Assembly (NCBI GenBank): GCA_030831965.1
Contig: JAURJZ010000055.1
Coordinates: 1-41,609 of the forward strand
Source of the DNA: Verrucomicrobiota bacterium
GTDB taxonomy: Bacteria; Verrucomicrobiota; Verrucomicrobiia; Opitutales; UBA953
Reading direction: 5' to 3'
DNA: 41,609 nucleotides
Shown: in pieces, positions 15,869-23,215 of the stretch
Layout: each line of letters starts with the position of its first letter
Numbering within the stretch: position 1 is the stretch's first letter
The notes under the pieces: model-generated
What the model was told of the DNA's origin: nothing
Database searches by the model: none
What the model saw: only the letters and a program-made list of their open reading frames with translations
Translations under genes and position numbers: made by a program

Positions 15869-16696
15869 CTACGGCCAGGCCTTGGGACGGGGGGTCCCGC
15901 GGGTGGGCTTGGTCTTGCGGGAGGGGTAGAGGACCTTGTCCATGAAGAGGCCGCGGGCGGGTGCGGTGGGGACCTCGGCGGTGACCTTGCGCTCGTCGCG
16001 GTAGGCGAGGAGTCGCTCGGGGGTCATCTCTCCCCGGCCCACGCGGAGGAGGCCGCCGACGAGGCGGCGCACCATCTTGTAAAGGTAGCCGCTGGCCTCG
16101 GTGACGAGGGTGATGCGGTCGCCGCGCGAACGGATGTCGAGCCTCCGGAGGTCCTTCACGGGGTTCTCGTTCTCCATGCCTTGGCCGTGGTTGGCGCCGA
16201 AGGCGGTGAAGTCGTGGCGGCCGAGGAGGAGCTTGGCGGCCTTGCGCATGGCGGTCAGGTCGAGCTTGCGGTCGCCGATGCCGAGGCAGGTGCGGGCCTC
16301 CCAGGGGAGGGGGTGGCCGCGGCGGATCTCGTAGCGGTAGCGCTTGCCGGTGGCGTCGAAGCGGGCGTGGAAGCCGGGCGGGACGCGGACGACCCGGCGG
16401 ACGAGGACGCCGCCGGGTTCGCCGGCGCGCAGGGCGCGGAGGAGGGTGGAGGCGGGATGGGGCCAGTGGACGTCGAAGTGGCAGCATTGGCCGAGGCTGT
16501 GGACGCCGGCGTCGGTCCGGCCGCTGCCATGGACGGGGACGGGGCGCTTGAAGATCTTGGCGAGGCGCGCCTCGAGGAAGGCCTGGACGGTCGGCCCGTT
16601 GGGTTGCACCTGCCATCCGGCGAAGTCCGTGCCCTCGTAGGCGACGGTCGCGAGGAAGCGCTCCTCGGGGTGGCGGCTGGGCTTAGCCTTGGGCAT
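15869..16696 (-). CDS. truA: tRNA pseudouridine(38-40) synthase TruA
   Basis: A 275-residue cytoplasmic enzyme that makes pseudouridine at positions 38-40 of the tRNA anticodon arm. The catalytic motif GSGRTDAGVH carries Asp62. Other family landmarks are AYEGTDFAGWQVQPN at the N-terminus, the RYEIRRG strand, HDFTAFGA, and YLYKMVRRLVGGLLRVGRG near the end. The start lies inside the 3' end of ruvX (14-nt overlap), so the two are translationally coupled in one operon. The Lys/Pro/Arg-rich C-terminal tail (SRKTKPTRGTPRPKAWP) is longer than usual. Confidence 0.96.
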   Translation of the reverse strand: MPKAKPSRHPEERFLATVAYEGTDFAGWQVQPNGPTVQAFLEARLAKIFKRPVPVHGSGRTDAGVHSLGQCCHFDVHWPHPASTLLRALRAGEPGGVLVRRVVRVPPGFHARFDATGKRYRYEIRRGHPLPWEARTCLGIGDRKLDLTAMRKAAKLLLGRHDFTAFGANHGQGMENENPVKDLRRLDIRSRGDRITLVTEASGYLYKMVRRLVGGLLRVGRGEMTPERLLAYRDERKVTAEVPTAPARGLFMDKVLYPSRKTKPTRGTPRPKAWP

Positions 16697-17144
16697 CGGG
16701 GTCGGGCAGGGCGGCGCCGCCGCGGCTGTCGAGGAAGTCCTGGAGGATGACCTGGGCGGCCCGGGAGTCGACCTGGCCGTCGCGCTGCTGGCTGCGGCGC
16801 TCCTGGGCGGAGCGTGGCTTGCGCCTGCCGAGCGCGTCCTCGGCGGCGGCGCTGCTCAGGGATTCGTCGACCCGGTGGACGGGAAGCCGGAAGCGTCGCT
16901 CGAGGTCGGCGATGAAGCGGTCGACGGCGTCGGTGGTGCGGCTCCTCGAGCCGTCGAGGCGGAGGGGGTAGCCGACGACGAGGTCGGTGACGCGGCGGTG
17001 CTCGATCTCCCGGGCGAGGCGGGCGAGGCGGGCCTCGGGCTCGGGCTCGAGGGCGGCGGGCAGGGCGAAGGCGAAGCCGAGGTCGTCCCCGTGGCTGAGG
17101 CCGATGCGGCGCTCGCCGTAGTCGATGCCTAGGTAAACCGGCAT
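16683..17144 (-). CDS. ruvX: RuvX/YqgF-family pre-16S rRNA nuclease
   Basis: A 153-residue RNase H-fold protein, known as YqgF or RuvX, involved in 16S rRNA 5'-end maturation and often annotated as a putative Holliday junction resolvase. The family motifs are YLGIDYGERRIGLS (Asp8), VVGYPLRLDGS, VDESLSSAAAE and a late DSRAAQVILQDFLD carrying the final catalytic Asp. The ATG at 17144 is preferred to the TTG four codons upstream because it starts right at the first beta strand. It is the first gene of the ruvX-truA operon. Confidence 0.94.
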   Translation of the reverse strand: MPVYLGIDYGERRIGLSHGDDLGFAFALPAALEPEPEARLARLAREIEHRRVTDLVVGYPLRLDGSRSRTTDAVDRFIADLERRFRLPVHRVDESLSSAAAEDALGRRKPRSAQERRSQQRDGQVDSRAAQVILQDFLDSRGGAALPDPDAQG

Positions 17145-17204
17145 GGGTCTAGGCAATGGCGGCAGGGGGCGGAGGCAAGGGACTTGTGCCGCGCGATTCG
17201 GACA

Positions 17205-17232
17205 TTTCCATCGGCGGTGGCGGGGCTAGAGT
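17205..17232 (+). promoter_or_regulatory. Putative promoter of the HupE-like gene
   Basis: TTTCCA (17205-17210) and TAGAGT (17227-17232) are 16 nt apart. The -10-like box ends 8 nt before ATG 17241. The CTAGAG core recurs in the same position before the gene at 41047. Weak -35; inferred from pattern only. Confidence 0.35.
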
Positions 17233-17240
17233 GCGCGGCC

Positions 17241-18341
17241 ATGCGCCTTCTTGCCGGCCTGCTCCTGTCCGTCGCCTCCCTGGCGGCGCACACCTCGTGG
17301 AAGCCGGCCTCGGCCGAGGTGGGGGTGGGCGGGGGGCGGGTCACGGTGGAGCTGAGGTTGGACTTGCCCGCGTTGCTGGTTGGCAAGGTCCCGGCCGACG
17401 CCCAGGACGCGGAGATGGACGCGGCCTTGGCGGACGACGCACGGTTGGCGGAGGCGCTCGGGCGGCTGGCGGGGGAGTGGCCCTCGCGAATCCGCATCGA
17501 CGCGGATGGCCGCCCGGTTCCCCTGCGCGTGGTCGGGGCGCCGGATGTGGCGGGGCTGAGGGCGGAGCAGGTCCGGATGAAGATCGGCGAGGCGTACCCG
17601 CTGATGCAGCTCGTCCGGTTGGAGGGTCCGTGGCCCGGCGATGTCCGGCGGCTGCGGGTCGGGGCCGACGCCGTGCTGGGGCCGGTGGTGCTTCGGCTCA
17701 GGCCGGAGCCGGGGCGGATGGATTTCATCCAGCTGCCCGCCGGAGGCGATTCGGGCGAGATCGAGCTGCGGGGGCCGCCGCCGGGACTTCTGGCCACGGC
17801 CGGCGGTTTCTTCGCCAGGGGGTTCGGCCATGTGCTTCCCGACGGGTGGGACCATGCGCTGTTCATGCTGACGCTCTTCCTGGGGGCGGGTGGGATGCGG
17901 CAGGCGTTGGCGCGCTCGGTCGCGTTCACGCTCGGGCACACCTCGACGATCGCCCTGGTCTGGCTGGGATGGATGGCCGCGCCCGGGGCCTGGGTCGAGC
18001 CCCTGATCGCGCTTTCGATCGCGGCGGCGGCGGCGGCGGTCGCGGCGGGCAGGGCGGTGCCCGGAAGGACGGCGATGGGTTGGGCGCTCGGCTTCGGGCT
18101 TCTCCACGGGCTGGGTTTCGCGGCGGTCGCGGCGATGCCGGAAAGCGGGGGAATGACGGTCCTTGGCGCGCTGCTCGGCTTCAACCTCGGGGTGGAGGCG
18201 GCGCAGCTGGCGGTGATGCTGGCGACGGCCGCCGTCCTCTCGCCCCTGCGCGGGTTCGCGTGGTTCGAGGGCCGGGTGAGACGTCCCTTGGCCGGCATGG
18301 CGGCCGTGGGCGGCCTTGTCCTGATGGTTGGCCGCATCTGA
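17241..18341 (+). CDS. HupE/UreJ-2-family membrane protein
   Basis: A 366-residue protein with a signal peptide-like N-terminus (MRLLAGLLLSVASLAAH). An extracytoplasmic domain of about 175 residues follows, then a C-terminal set of about six membrane helices. The membrane half carries the HupE/UreJ-2 signature: GFGHVLPDGWDHALFMLTLFL, then FTLGHTSTIAL and FGLLHGLGFA. The regularly placed His and Asp residues suggest a metal site. Related proteins are linked to nickel or cobalt supply for hydrogenase and urease, but no such enzyme is encoded here, so the role is open. It lies 39 nt upstream of the MoeB-like gene in the same direction. Confidence 0.85.
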   Translation: MRLLAGLLLSVASLAAHTSWKPASAEVGVGGGRVTVELRLDLPALLVGKVPADAQDAEMDAALADDARLAEALGRLAGEWPSRIRIDADGRPVPLRVVGAPDVAGLRAEQVRMKIGEAYPLMQLVRLEGPWPGDVRRLRVGADAVLGPVVLRLRPEPGRMDFIQLPAGGDSGEIELRGPPPGLLATAGGFFARGFGHVLPDGWDHALFMLTLFLGAGGMRQALARSVAFTLGHTSTIALVWLGWMAAPGAWVEPLIALSIAAAAAAVAAGRAVPGRTAMGWALGFGLLHGLGFAAVAAMPESGGMTVLGALLGFNLGVEAAQLAVMLATAAVLSPLRGFAWFEGRVRRPLAGMAAVGGLVLMVGRI

Positions 18342-18380
18342 CCGCTTGCGGTCGCGCGACAAAGCCGCTCTCTCGGGGAG

Positions 18381-19502
18381 ATGCCAGAGGACCTCCACGC
18401 GCGCTATGGCCGGCAGATGCGCCTGCCGGGTTTCGGCGAGCCGGGTCAGCGGCGGTTGCTCGGCGCCAAGGTGCTCCTGGTCGGCGCGGGCGGGCTGGGG
18501 AGCCCGGCGGCGCTCTACCTGGCGGCGGCCGGCGTGGGTGTCATCGGCCTCGCCGACCCGGATGCGGTGGAGCTTTCCAACCTGCACCGTCAGATTCTCC
18601 ACGGGGCGGAGAGCCTGGGCACGCCCAAGGTGATCTCGGCCGCCGAGACGCTCGGGGCCCTGAATCCCGAGGTCAGGGTCGTCCTGCACGGCGAGGGCCT
18701 GGCGCCGTCCAACGCCCTGTCGTTGGTGAGCGCCTACGACCTGGTGGTGGACGGGGCGGACAACTTCGCGACGCGTTACCTGGCCGCGGACGCCTGCGCG
18801 CTGGCGGGCAAGCCGCTGGTGCACGGCAGCATCCTGAGGTCGTCGGGGCAGGTCGGGATCTTTGTCCCGGGCGGCGGCTGCTATCGCTGCCTTTATCCGG
18901 CGATGCCCGATCCGGCGTCGGTCCCGACCTGCGGCGAGGCCGGGGTGCTGGGGGCGACCTGCGGCGTGGTGGGCTCGTGGATGGCGTCGGAGGCGCTGGC
19001 GGTGCTGCTGGGCCGGCGGGAGTCGTCGGGGCTGGTCCTGATCGAGGTCGCCGAGGGAGAGGCGCGGCGGCTGGCGATCGCGCCCGACCCGGCGTGTCCC
19101 TGTTGCGGGCGCGCGCCGACGATTCGGGGAATCGACCCCGCGGCCTACGAGGCTGGCTGCGGGACGATGAACCCGGAGGCCTGCCCCATGGAAATCACCG
19201 TCGAGGAGACGCGCGAGCTGCTTGGCCGGGGCGCGGGCGTGGTGCTCCTGGATGTGCGGGAGGACGAGGAGCTGGCGATCTGCCGGATGGGCGCCACGCA
19301 CCATATCCCGCTGGGTCAGCTGGGCGAGCGCTGGCAGGAGCTTGCGCGCGACGCCCGGATCCTGGTGCATTGCCACCACGGGGGACGGAGCCTTCGGGCG
19401 ACGCGGTTCCTGAGGTCGAAGGGCCTGTCCGCGGTCAGCAACGTCAAGGGGGGCATCGACGCGTGGTCGCTCCGGGTCGACCCGGCGGTGCCCCGCTACT
19501 GA
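18381..19502 (+). CDS. MoeB/ThiF-type adenylyltransferase with C-terminal rhodanese domain
   Basis: A 373-residue cytoplasmic E1-like enzyme. The N-terminal half has the ATP-binding VLLVGAGGLGSPAALYLAAAG, the RQILH segment, and the VDGADNFATRYL motif that ends the nucleotide site. CYRCLYP and CPCCG supply four zinc-binding cysteines. Residues about 270-373 form a rhodanese domain with the active-site loop HCHHGGRS. This architecture is that of MoeZ/MoeBR and Uba4-type proteins, which adenylate and then thiocarboxylate a ubiquitin-like sulfur carrier such as MoaD, ThiS or CysO. No carrier gene is nearby, so the pathway (molybdopterin, thiamine or other) is undetermined. Confidence 0.93.
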   Translation: MPEDLHARYGRQMRLPGFGEPGQRRLLGAKVLLVGAGGLGSPAALYLAAAGVGVIGLADPDAVELSNLHRQILHGAESLGTPKVISAAETLGALNPEVRVVLHGEGLAPSNALSLVSAYDLVVDGADNFATRYLAADACALAGKPLVHGSILRSSGQVGIFVPGGGCYRCLYPAMPDPASVPTCGEAGVLGATCGVVGSWMASEALAVLLGRRESSGLVLIEVAEGEARRLAIAPDPACPCCGRAPTIRGIDPAAYEAGCGTMNPEACPMEITVEETRELLGRGAGVVLLDVREDEELAICRMGATHHIPLGQLGERWQELARDARILVHCHHGGRSLRATRFLRSKGLSAVSNVKGGIDAWSLRVDPAVPRY

Positions 19503-19506
19503 CCGC

Positions 19507-19545
19507 CGATTATCGCTTGCCCCCGGGCCGTTCCGGGGGGATGTT
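19507..19545 (+). promoter_or_regulatory. Promoter-like element shared with hisF, overlapping a hairpin
   Basis: CCGATTA-T-CGCTTG-CCCCC follows the stop codon of the preceding gene and matches the element before hisF at 35331. TTGCCC (19517-19522) and GATGTT (19540-19545) are 17 nt apart and end 8 nt before ATG 19554. A 7-bp hairpin, CCCCCGG/CCGGGGG (19520-19539), overlaps the spacer and could instead terminate the upstream gene. Confidence 0.4.
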
Positions 19546-19553
19546 TCGCCACC

Positions 19554-20147
19554 ATGAGCCGCCTGCTCCCCCTCCTCGCCGCCGCCTTCGCCCTGACCGC
19601 CTGCGGTCCCGCCCAGAACCCCTCGGATTTCGACTCGGGGATGAACAACGGCGACATGTTCCGCCGCCCCTCCGGCATCGACGCGATGGCCGAGGCGATC
19701 CGCAGCGGCAACATCCCGCCCGAGGCGATCCTGGCCACGGTCTATTTCGGCTTCGACCGCTACGCCGTCGAGTCGGGCGAGCGCGCCAAGCTCGACGCCA
19801 TCGCGGGCCGCGTGGGCGCCACCACGGTGCTGCTCGCCGGTTACACCGACCATGCGGGGACCGAGGAGTACAACCTCGGCCTTTCCGACCGTCGCGCCCA
19901 GTCGGTCGCGGATTACCTCGTCCGGCTCGGCGGCTCGCGCACGCGGATGGAGGTGATCGCGCTGGGCGAGCAGCAGGCCGCCCAGGGCGCCGCCGCCGCC
20001 GCGGCGGCCAAGGACCGCAAGGTGCACATCGTCGACGCCAACTACAAGGTCGGGCCCGGCGTCCGCTCGACCGAGTCGGCCCGTCCGATCAACGCCGCCC
20101 CCGCCCCGGGAGCCGCGCCCGCGCCCGAGCCGGTCGGGCTCAACTGA
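19554..20147 (+). CDS. OmpA-like (Pal-type) outer-membrane lipoprotein
   Basis: A 197-residue lipoprotein: the signal peptide ends in lipobox LTAC, with Cys as the lipidated residue. An OmpA-like peptidoglycan-binding domain (about residues 62-165) starts at VYFGFDRYAVESGE. It contains LLAGYTDHAGTEEYNLGLSD and RRAQSVADYLV, with the Asp and Arg that grip diaminopimelate. It probably tethers the outer membrane to peptidoglycan, as Pal does, but the other Tol genes are not nearby. An Ala-rich insert (QGAAAAAAAKDRK) and a Pro/Ala-rich tail (PAPGAAPAPEPVGLN) are local oddities. A strong terminator follows, so it is probably monocistronic. Confidence 0.92.
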   Translation: MSRLLPLLAAAFALTACGPAQNPSDFDSGMNNGDMFRRPSGIDAMAEAIRSGNIPPEAILATVYFGFDRYAVESGERAKLDAIAGRVGATTVLLAGYTDHAGTEEYNLGLSDRRAQSVADYLVRLGGSRTRMEVIALGEQQAAQGAAAAAAAKDRKVHIVDANYKVGPGVRSTESARPINAAPAPGAAPAPEPVGLN

Positions 20148-20168
20148 TCCGTCCGCGCGACGGCCGAC

Positions 20169-20195
20169 GACCCCGCCCGGCGGGGTCTTTTTTTT
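20169..20195 (+). terminator. Rho-independent terminator
   Basis: A perfect 7-bp GC-rich stem (GACCCCG 20169-20175, CGGGGTC 20181-20187) with a 5-nt loop is followed by eight T residues. It lies 21 nt after the OmpA-like gene stop codon and is the clearest intrinsic terminator in the window. Confidence 0.88.
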
Positions 20196-20238
20196 GGGGC
20201 GGGCGGAACGGGCGACGCCGTCGGTTGTCCTTGTTACC

Positions 20239-21567
20239 ATGCGCACCCCCGCCTCGATCCTTCTCGCCGCCTGCCTGGTCGCGCCCTCGCTCCGCGGGGC
20301 CGCCGAGGAGGGTTTCACCGACATCCTGCCCGGCGAGGGCCTGGCGGGTTGGCGCGGGGGCGACACTTTCGACCATCGCAAGCTGATGGAGATGCCGGCG
20401 GACAAGCGCGCGGCCAAGATCGACCAGTGGAACAAGGCGGCGCAGCAGCACTGGCGTCCCGAGGGCGCGGGCGCCGACCGGCACCTGTTCACGACCGGCA
20501 AGGGGCCCTGCCTGGCGACGCTGAGGGACTACGGCGACATCGACTTCCGCATCGACTACCGGATCTCGCCCAAGGGCGATTCCGGCATCTACCTGCGCAA
20601 CGTCCCCCAGGTGCAGATCTGGGACCCCGAGCACCAGGAGGCCTGGAAGCACGGGGCCAAGCTCGGCAGCGGCGGCCTTTGGAACAACACCGTCGGCAAG
20701 CCCGGCAGGGATCCGCTCGTCCGCGCCGACAAGCCGGCCGGCGAGTGGAACTCGCTGCGCGTCCTGCAGCTCGGCGAGCGCGTGACGGTTTGGCTGAACG
20801 GCCGGCAGGTGGTCGACCACGCCCGCCTCGAGAACTACTACGACCGCTCGCGGCCGATTCCCGCCGCCGCGCCCCTGCTGCTCCAGTCGCACGGCGACCC
20901 GGTGCTCTGGCGCAACGCGCGCATCCGGGAGATCCCCGCCGAGGAGGCCAACGCCGCCCTGGCCGCCAAGGAGGAGGCCGGCTTCCAGGCGGTGTTCGAC
21001 GGCGCGTCGCTCGCGGGCTGGAAGGGGGCCCTCGACAACTACGAGGTGGTCGACGGCGCGATCCGCTGCAAGAAGGGCAAGGGCGGCACGATCTTCACGG
21101 AGAAGGCGTACGCCGACTTCGCGCTGCGGCTGGAATTCCGCCTCCCCAAGGGCGGCAACAACGGCCTGGCGCTCAGGTATCCGGGCAAGGGAAACCCGGC
21201 CTACGAGGGCTTCGCCGAGTGCCAGGTGCTGGATGACAACTACGAGGCGGCCACGGGCAGCAAGATCGACCCGCGCCAGTCGCACGGCTCGGCCTACGGT
21301 CTGGTCGCGGCCGCGCGCGGCTACCAGCGACCCGTCGGCCAGTGGAACTTCCAGGAGGTGACGCTCGTCGGCAAGCGGCTCAAGGTGGAGCTCAACGGGA
21401 CGGTCATCCTTGACGCGGACCTGGGGAAGGTCGACCTGGCCAAGGCGATGGGCAACGCGAGGCACCCCGGTCTCGACCTGGCCGCCGGACACATCGGCTT
21501 CGCCGGGCACAGCGACCCGGTGGAGTTCCGCGGCATCCGCGTGCGCGAGATCGCCGCGGCGAGGTGA
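20239..21567 (+). CDS. Secreted protein with two DUF1080 (3-keto-disaccharide hydrolase-like) domains
   Basis: A 442-residue exported protein with signal peptide MRTPASILLAACLVAPSLRGAA. Two concanavalin-like jellyroll domains of the DUF1080 family follow, at about residues 30-245 and 255-440. Both show the family pattern: a start of the FDGASLAGWKG type, a DFALRLEFRLPKGGNNGLALR strand, the QVLDD or QIWDP segment, and the WNSLRV or WNFQEV strand. Members of this family are reported to hydrolyse 3-keto-glycosides or to bind glycans. The two domains are quite different in sequence, so they may divide binding and catalysis. Typical of PVC bacteria. It converges with lexA (6-nt gap) and follows the OmpA terminator. 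Confidence 0.9.
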   Translation: MRTPASILLAACLVAPSLRGAAEEGFTDILPGEGLAGWRGGDTFDHRKLMEMPADKRAAKIDQWNKAAQQHWRPEGAGADRHLFTTGKGPCLATLRDYGDIDFRIDYRISPKGDSGIYLRNVPQVQIWDPEHQEAWKHGAKLGSGGLWNNTVGKPGRDPLVRADKPAGEWNSLRVLQLGERVTVWLNGRQVVDHARLENYYDRSRPIPAAAPLLLQSHGDPVLWRNARIREIPAEEANAALAAKEEAGFQAVFDGASLAGWKGALDNYEVVDGAIRCKKGKGGTIFTEKAYADFALRLEFRLPKGGNNGLALRYPGKGNPAYEGFAECQVLDDNYEAATGSKIDPRQSHGSAYGLVAAARGYQRPVGQWNFQEVTLVGKRLKVELNGTVILDADLGKVDLAKAMGNARHPGLDLAAGHIGFAGHSDPVEFRGIRVREIAAAR

Positions 21568-21573
21568 GCCCGG

Positions 21574-22230
21574 TCAGATCTTGCGGACGACCGAGCGGGC
21601 GATGCCCTGGACGGTGAGCTCGGCGACGGGATAGAGCTCGGGGTAGGCGGGGTTCTCGGCCTTGAGGAAGGTCTTGCCGCCCTGGCGGACGAGGCGCTTG
21701 AGGGTGGTCTCGCCGTCGATGAGGGCGGCGACGATGTCGCCGGGCTTGGGCTGGCCGGGCTCGATGACGACCATGTCGCCGTCGAAGATGTTGGCGTCGA
21801 TCATGCTGTCGCCGCGGACGCGGAGGGCGAAGGTCTGCGGCGGCCGGCGGCGGGCGCCCTCCCTGACGGGAACCTGGAGCTGGCCGAGGACCCCGGAGGA
21901 CTCGGTGTGGTCGGGGAAGCCGGCGGCGATGGCCCCCATGACGGGGAGGGAGTCGACCTCGGCGGCGTCGTCGCCGGGTCCCTCGAAGCGGATGACGACG
22001 CCGTCAGGATCGGCCTTGGCGGCGTGGATGCGGTAGGCGCGGGCGGCGCCGGGGACGCGCTCGAGGACGCCCTTGCGCTCGAGGGCCTGGATGTGGCCGT
22101 GGACGGCGTTGGTGCTGGCGAACTTGAAGTGGGCCTGGATGTCGCGGATGGACGGCCAGTAGGCGTGCTTGGCCAGGAACTTCTGCATGAAGCTGAGGAT
22201 GGCTTGCTGGCGGGGGGTGAGGGCTTCCAT
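21574..22230 (-). CDS. lexA: LexA repressor
   Basis: A 218-residue SOS repressor. The N-terminal winged helix (about residues 1-65, TPRQQAILSFMQKF to HIQALERKG) binds DNA. The C-terminal S24 peptidase domain has the autocleavage Ala-Gly at 103-104 (AIAAGFPD), Ser142 (RGDSMIDANIFDGD) and Lys178 (TTLKRL), so it should be cleavable through RecA. The linker is long and Pro/Gly-rich. An ATG ten codons upstream (22260) overlaps the perfect TTGACA of the likely promoter; the start at 22230 fits the family and the promoter spacing better. Divergent from the methyltransferase gene. Confidence 0.95.
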   Translation of the reverse strand: MEALTPRQQAILSFMQKFLAKHAYWPSIRDIQAHFKFASTNAVHGHIQALERKGVLERVPGAARAYRIHAAKADPDGVVIRFEGPGDDAAEVDSLPVMGAIAAGFPDHTESSGVLGQLQVPVREGARRRPPQTFALRVRGDSMIDANIFDGDMVVIEPGQPKPGDIVAALIDGETTLKRLVRQGGKTFLKAENPAYPELYPVAELTVQGIARSVVRKI

Positions 22231-22236
22231 GAACGG

Positions 22237-22265
22237 ATGGTCAGGTGATAGGGTGTTCATGTCAA
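22237..22265 (-). promoter_or_regulatory. Putative lexA promoter, leaderless geometry
   Basis: On the minus strand TTGACA (22260-22265, perfect -35) is followed after 17 nt by GACCAT (22237-22242), which ends 6 nt before ATG 22230. I see only half of the TGTTC-N4-GAACA operator described for Verrucomicrobia (TGTTC at 22254-22258 on +), so autoregulation is not shown here. Confidence 0.5.
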
Positions 22266-22325
22266 GGGGGAAGTCGGCCTCGGCGGGGCGGGCATGGGGC
22301 GGGCCGGGGGAAGTTTCGGGTTCAC

Positions 22326-22907
22326 ATGGGGGTGGCCTTGGCCTTGGGTAGCCCGATGGCCCGCGAGAACCGCCACACCGACCCGAGCAAGCCGCTCCGG
22401 CTGCTGGACGAGGGCGACATCCCGCGCCTGCTCGAGGGAAGGAAGGACCCGTTGGTGCTGGTCCTGGACGGGATCCAGGATCCGCACAACGTCGGGGCCC
22501 TGCTGCGCACGGCCGACTGCGCGGGGTGCGCCTTCGTCGTGCTCACGCGCAAGAACTCCTCGCCGGTCAACGAGACCGTGCGGCGGGTGGCGGTCGGCGC
22601 CGCGGAGAGCCTGCCCATCGTGCAGGCGAACAACCTGCGCAACGCGCTCGCGCGGCTGAAGGAGAACGGCGTGTGGATCGCGGGGACGAGCGACCACAAG
22701 GCGAGCCAGTCGCTCTACGCGGCGCGTCTGACGGGGCCCCTGGCCATCGTGCTCGGGGCCGAGGGCGACGGGATCCGCCACCTGACGGCGGAGACGTGCG
22801 ATTTCCTGCTGAGGATCCCGATGCTCGGGAGCGTGCCCTGCCTGAACGTCTCGGTCGCGGCGGGGGTCTGCCTGTTCGAGGCGGTCCGCCAGCGCGGCGG
22901 GCGCTGA
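22326..22907 (+). CDS. TrmH/SpoU-family RNA 2'-O-methyltransferase
   Basis: A 193-residue knotted SPOUT methyltransferase that uses S-adenosylmethionine to methylate ribose 2'-OH in tRNA or rRNA. The three family motifs are intact: motif 1 DPHNVGALLRTADCAG with the catalytic Arg, motif 2 IVLGAEGDGI, and motif 3 IPMLGSVPCLNVSVAAGVCLFE. The N-terminal RNA-binding extension seen in RlmB is short, so the target (tRNA Gm18-like or 23S rRNA) cannot be assigned. ATG 22356 is an equally possible start giving 183 residues. It is followed by two tRNA genes on the other strand. Confidence 0.9.
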   Translation: MGVALALGSPMARENRHTDPSKPLRLLDEGDIPRLLEGRKDPLVLVLDGIQDPHNVGALLRTADCAGCAFVVLTRKNSSPVNETVRRVAVGAAESLPIVQANNLRNALARLKENGVWIAGTSDHKASQSLYAARLTGPLAIVLGAEGDGIRHLTAETCDFLLRIPMLGSVPCLNVSVAAGVCLFEAVRQRGGR

Positions 22908-22932
22908 GCGCGGCCGCGAAAGGGGTTTCCGC

Positions 22933-23007
<75 letters not shown>

Positions 23008-23090
23008 GGGACAGCGGAAAGGGGATGAGGGCAAACCCCGGGGCGGGGTTCAAGCGAAAAGATTCCCGCGGAAGGCCGGCGGAAGGCGGG

Positions 23091-23162
23091 TGGCCCGACT
23101 GGGACTCGAACCCAGAACCAATTGCTTAAAAGGCAACTGCTCTACCATTGAGCTATCGGGCC
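23091..23162 (-). tRNA. tRNA-Lys (anticodon TTT)
   Basis: From 23162 on the minus strand: acceptor GGCCCGA/TCGGGCC, a D-arm identical to the neighbouring tRNA-Lys, anticodon arm GTTGC-CTTTTAA-GCAAT with TTT, and T-arm TGGGTTCGAGTCCCA. The sequence after the discriminator A is CCC, so CCA is not encoded and must be added by a nucleotidyltransferase. It lies upstream of tRNA-Lys(CTT) and may be co-transcribed with it. Confidence 0.96.
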
Positions 23163-23215
23163 CCGGCGCGTGACATTGGAGCGGCCTTGCGCCGCGAGGC
23201 AAACCGGAAAGCCGC

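Noticed and set aside
17156-20386. Open frame of 1076 codons on the plus strand
   Set aside because: It overlaps three genes with clear family motifs (HupE-like, MoeB-rhodanese, OmpA-like) in another frame and has no recognisable domain.
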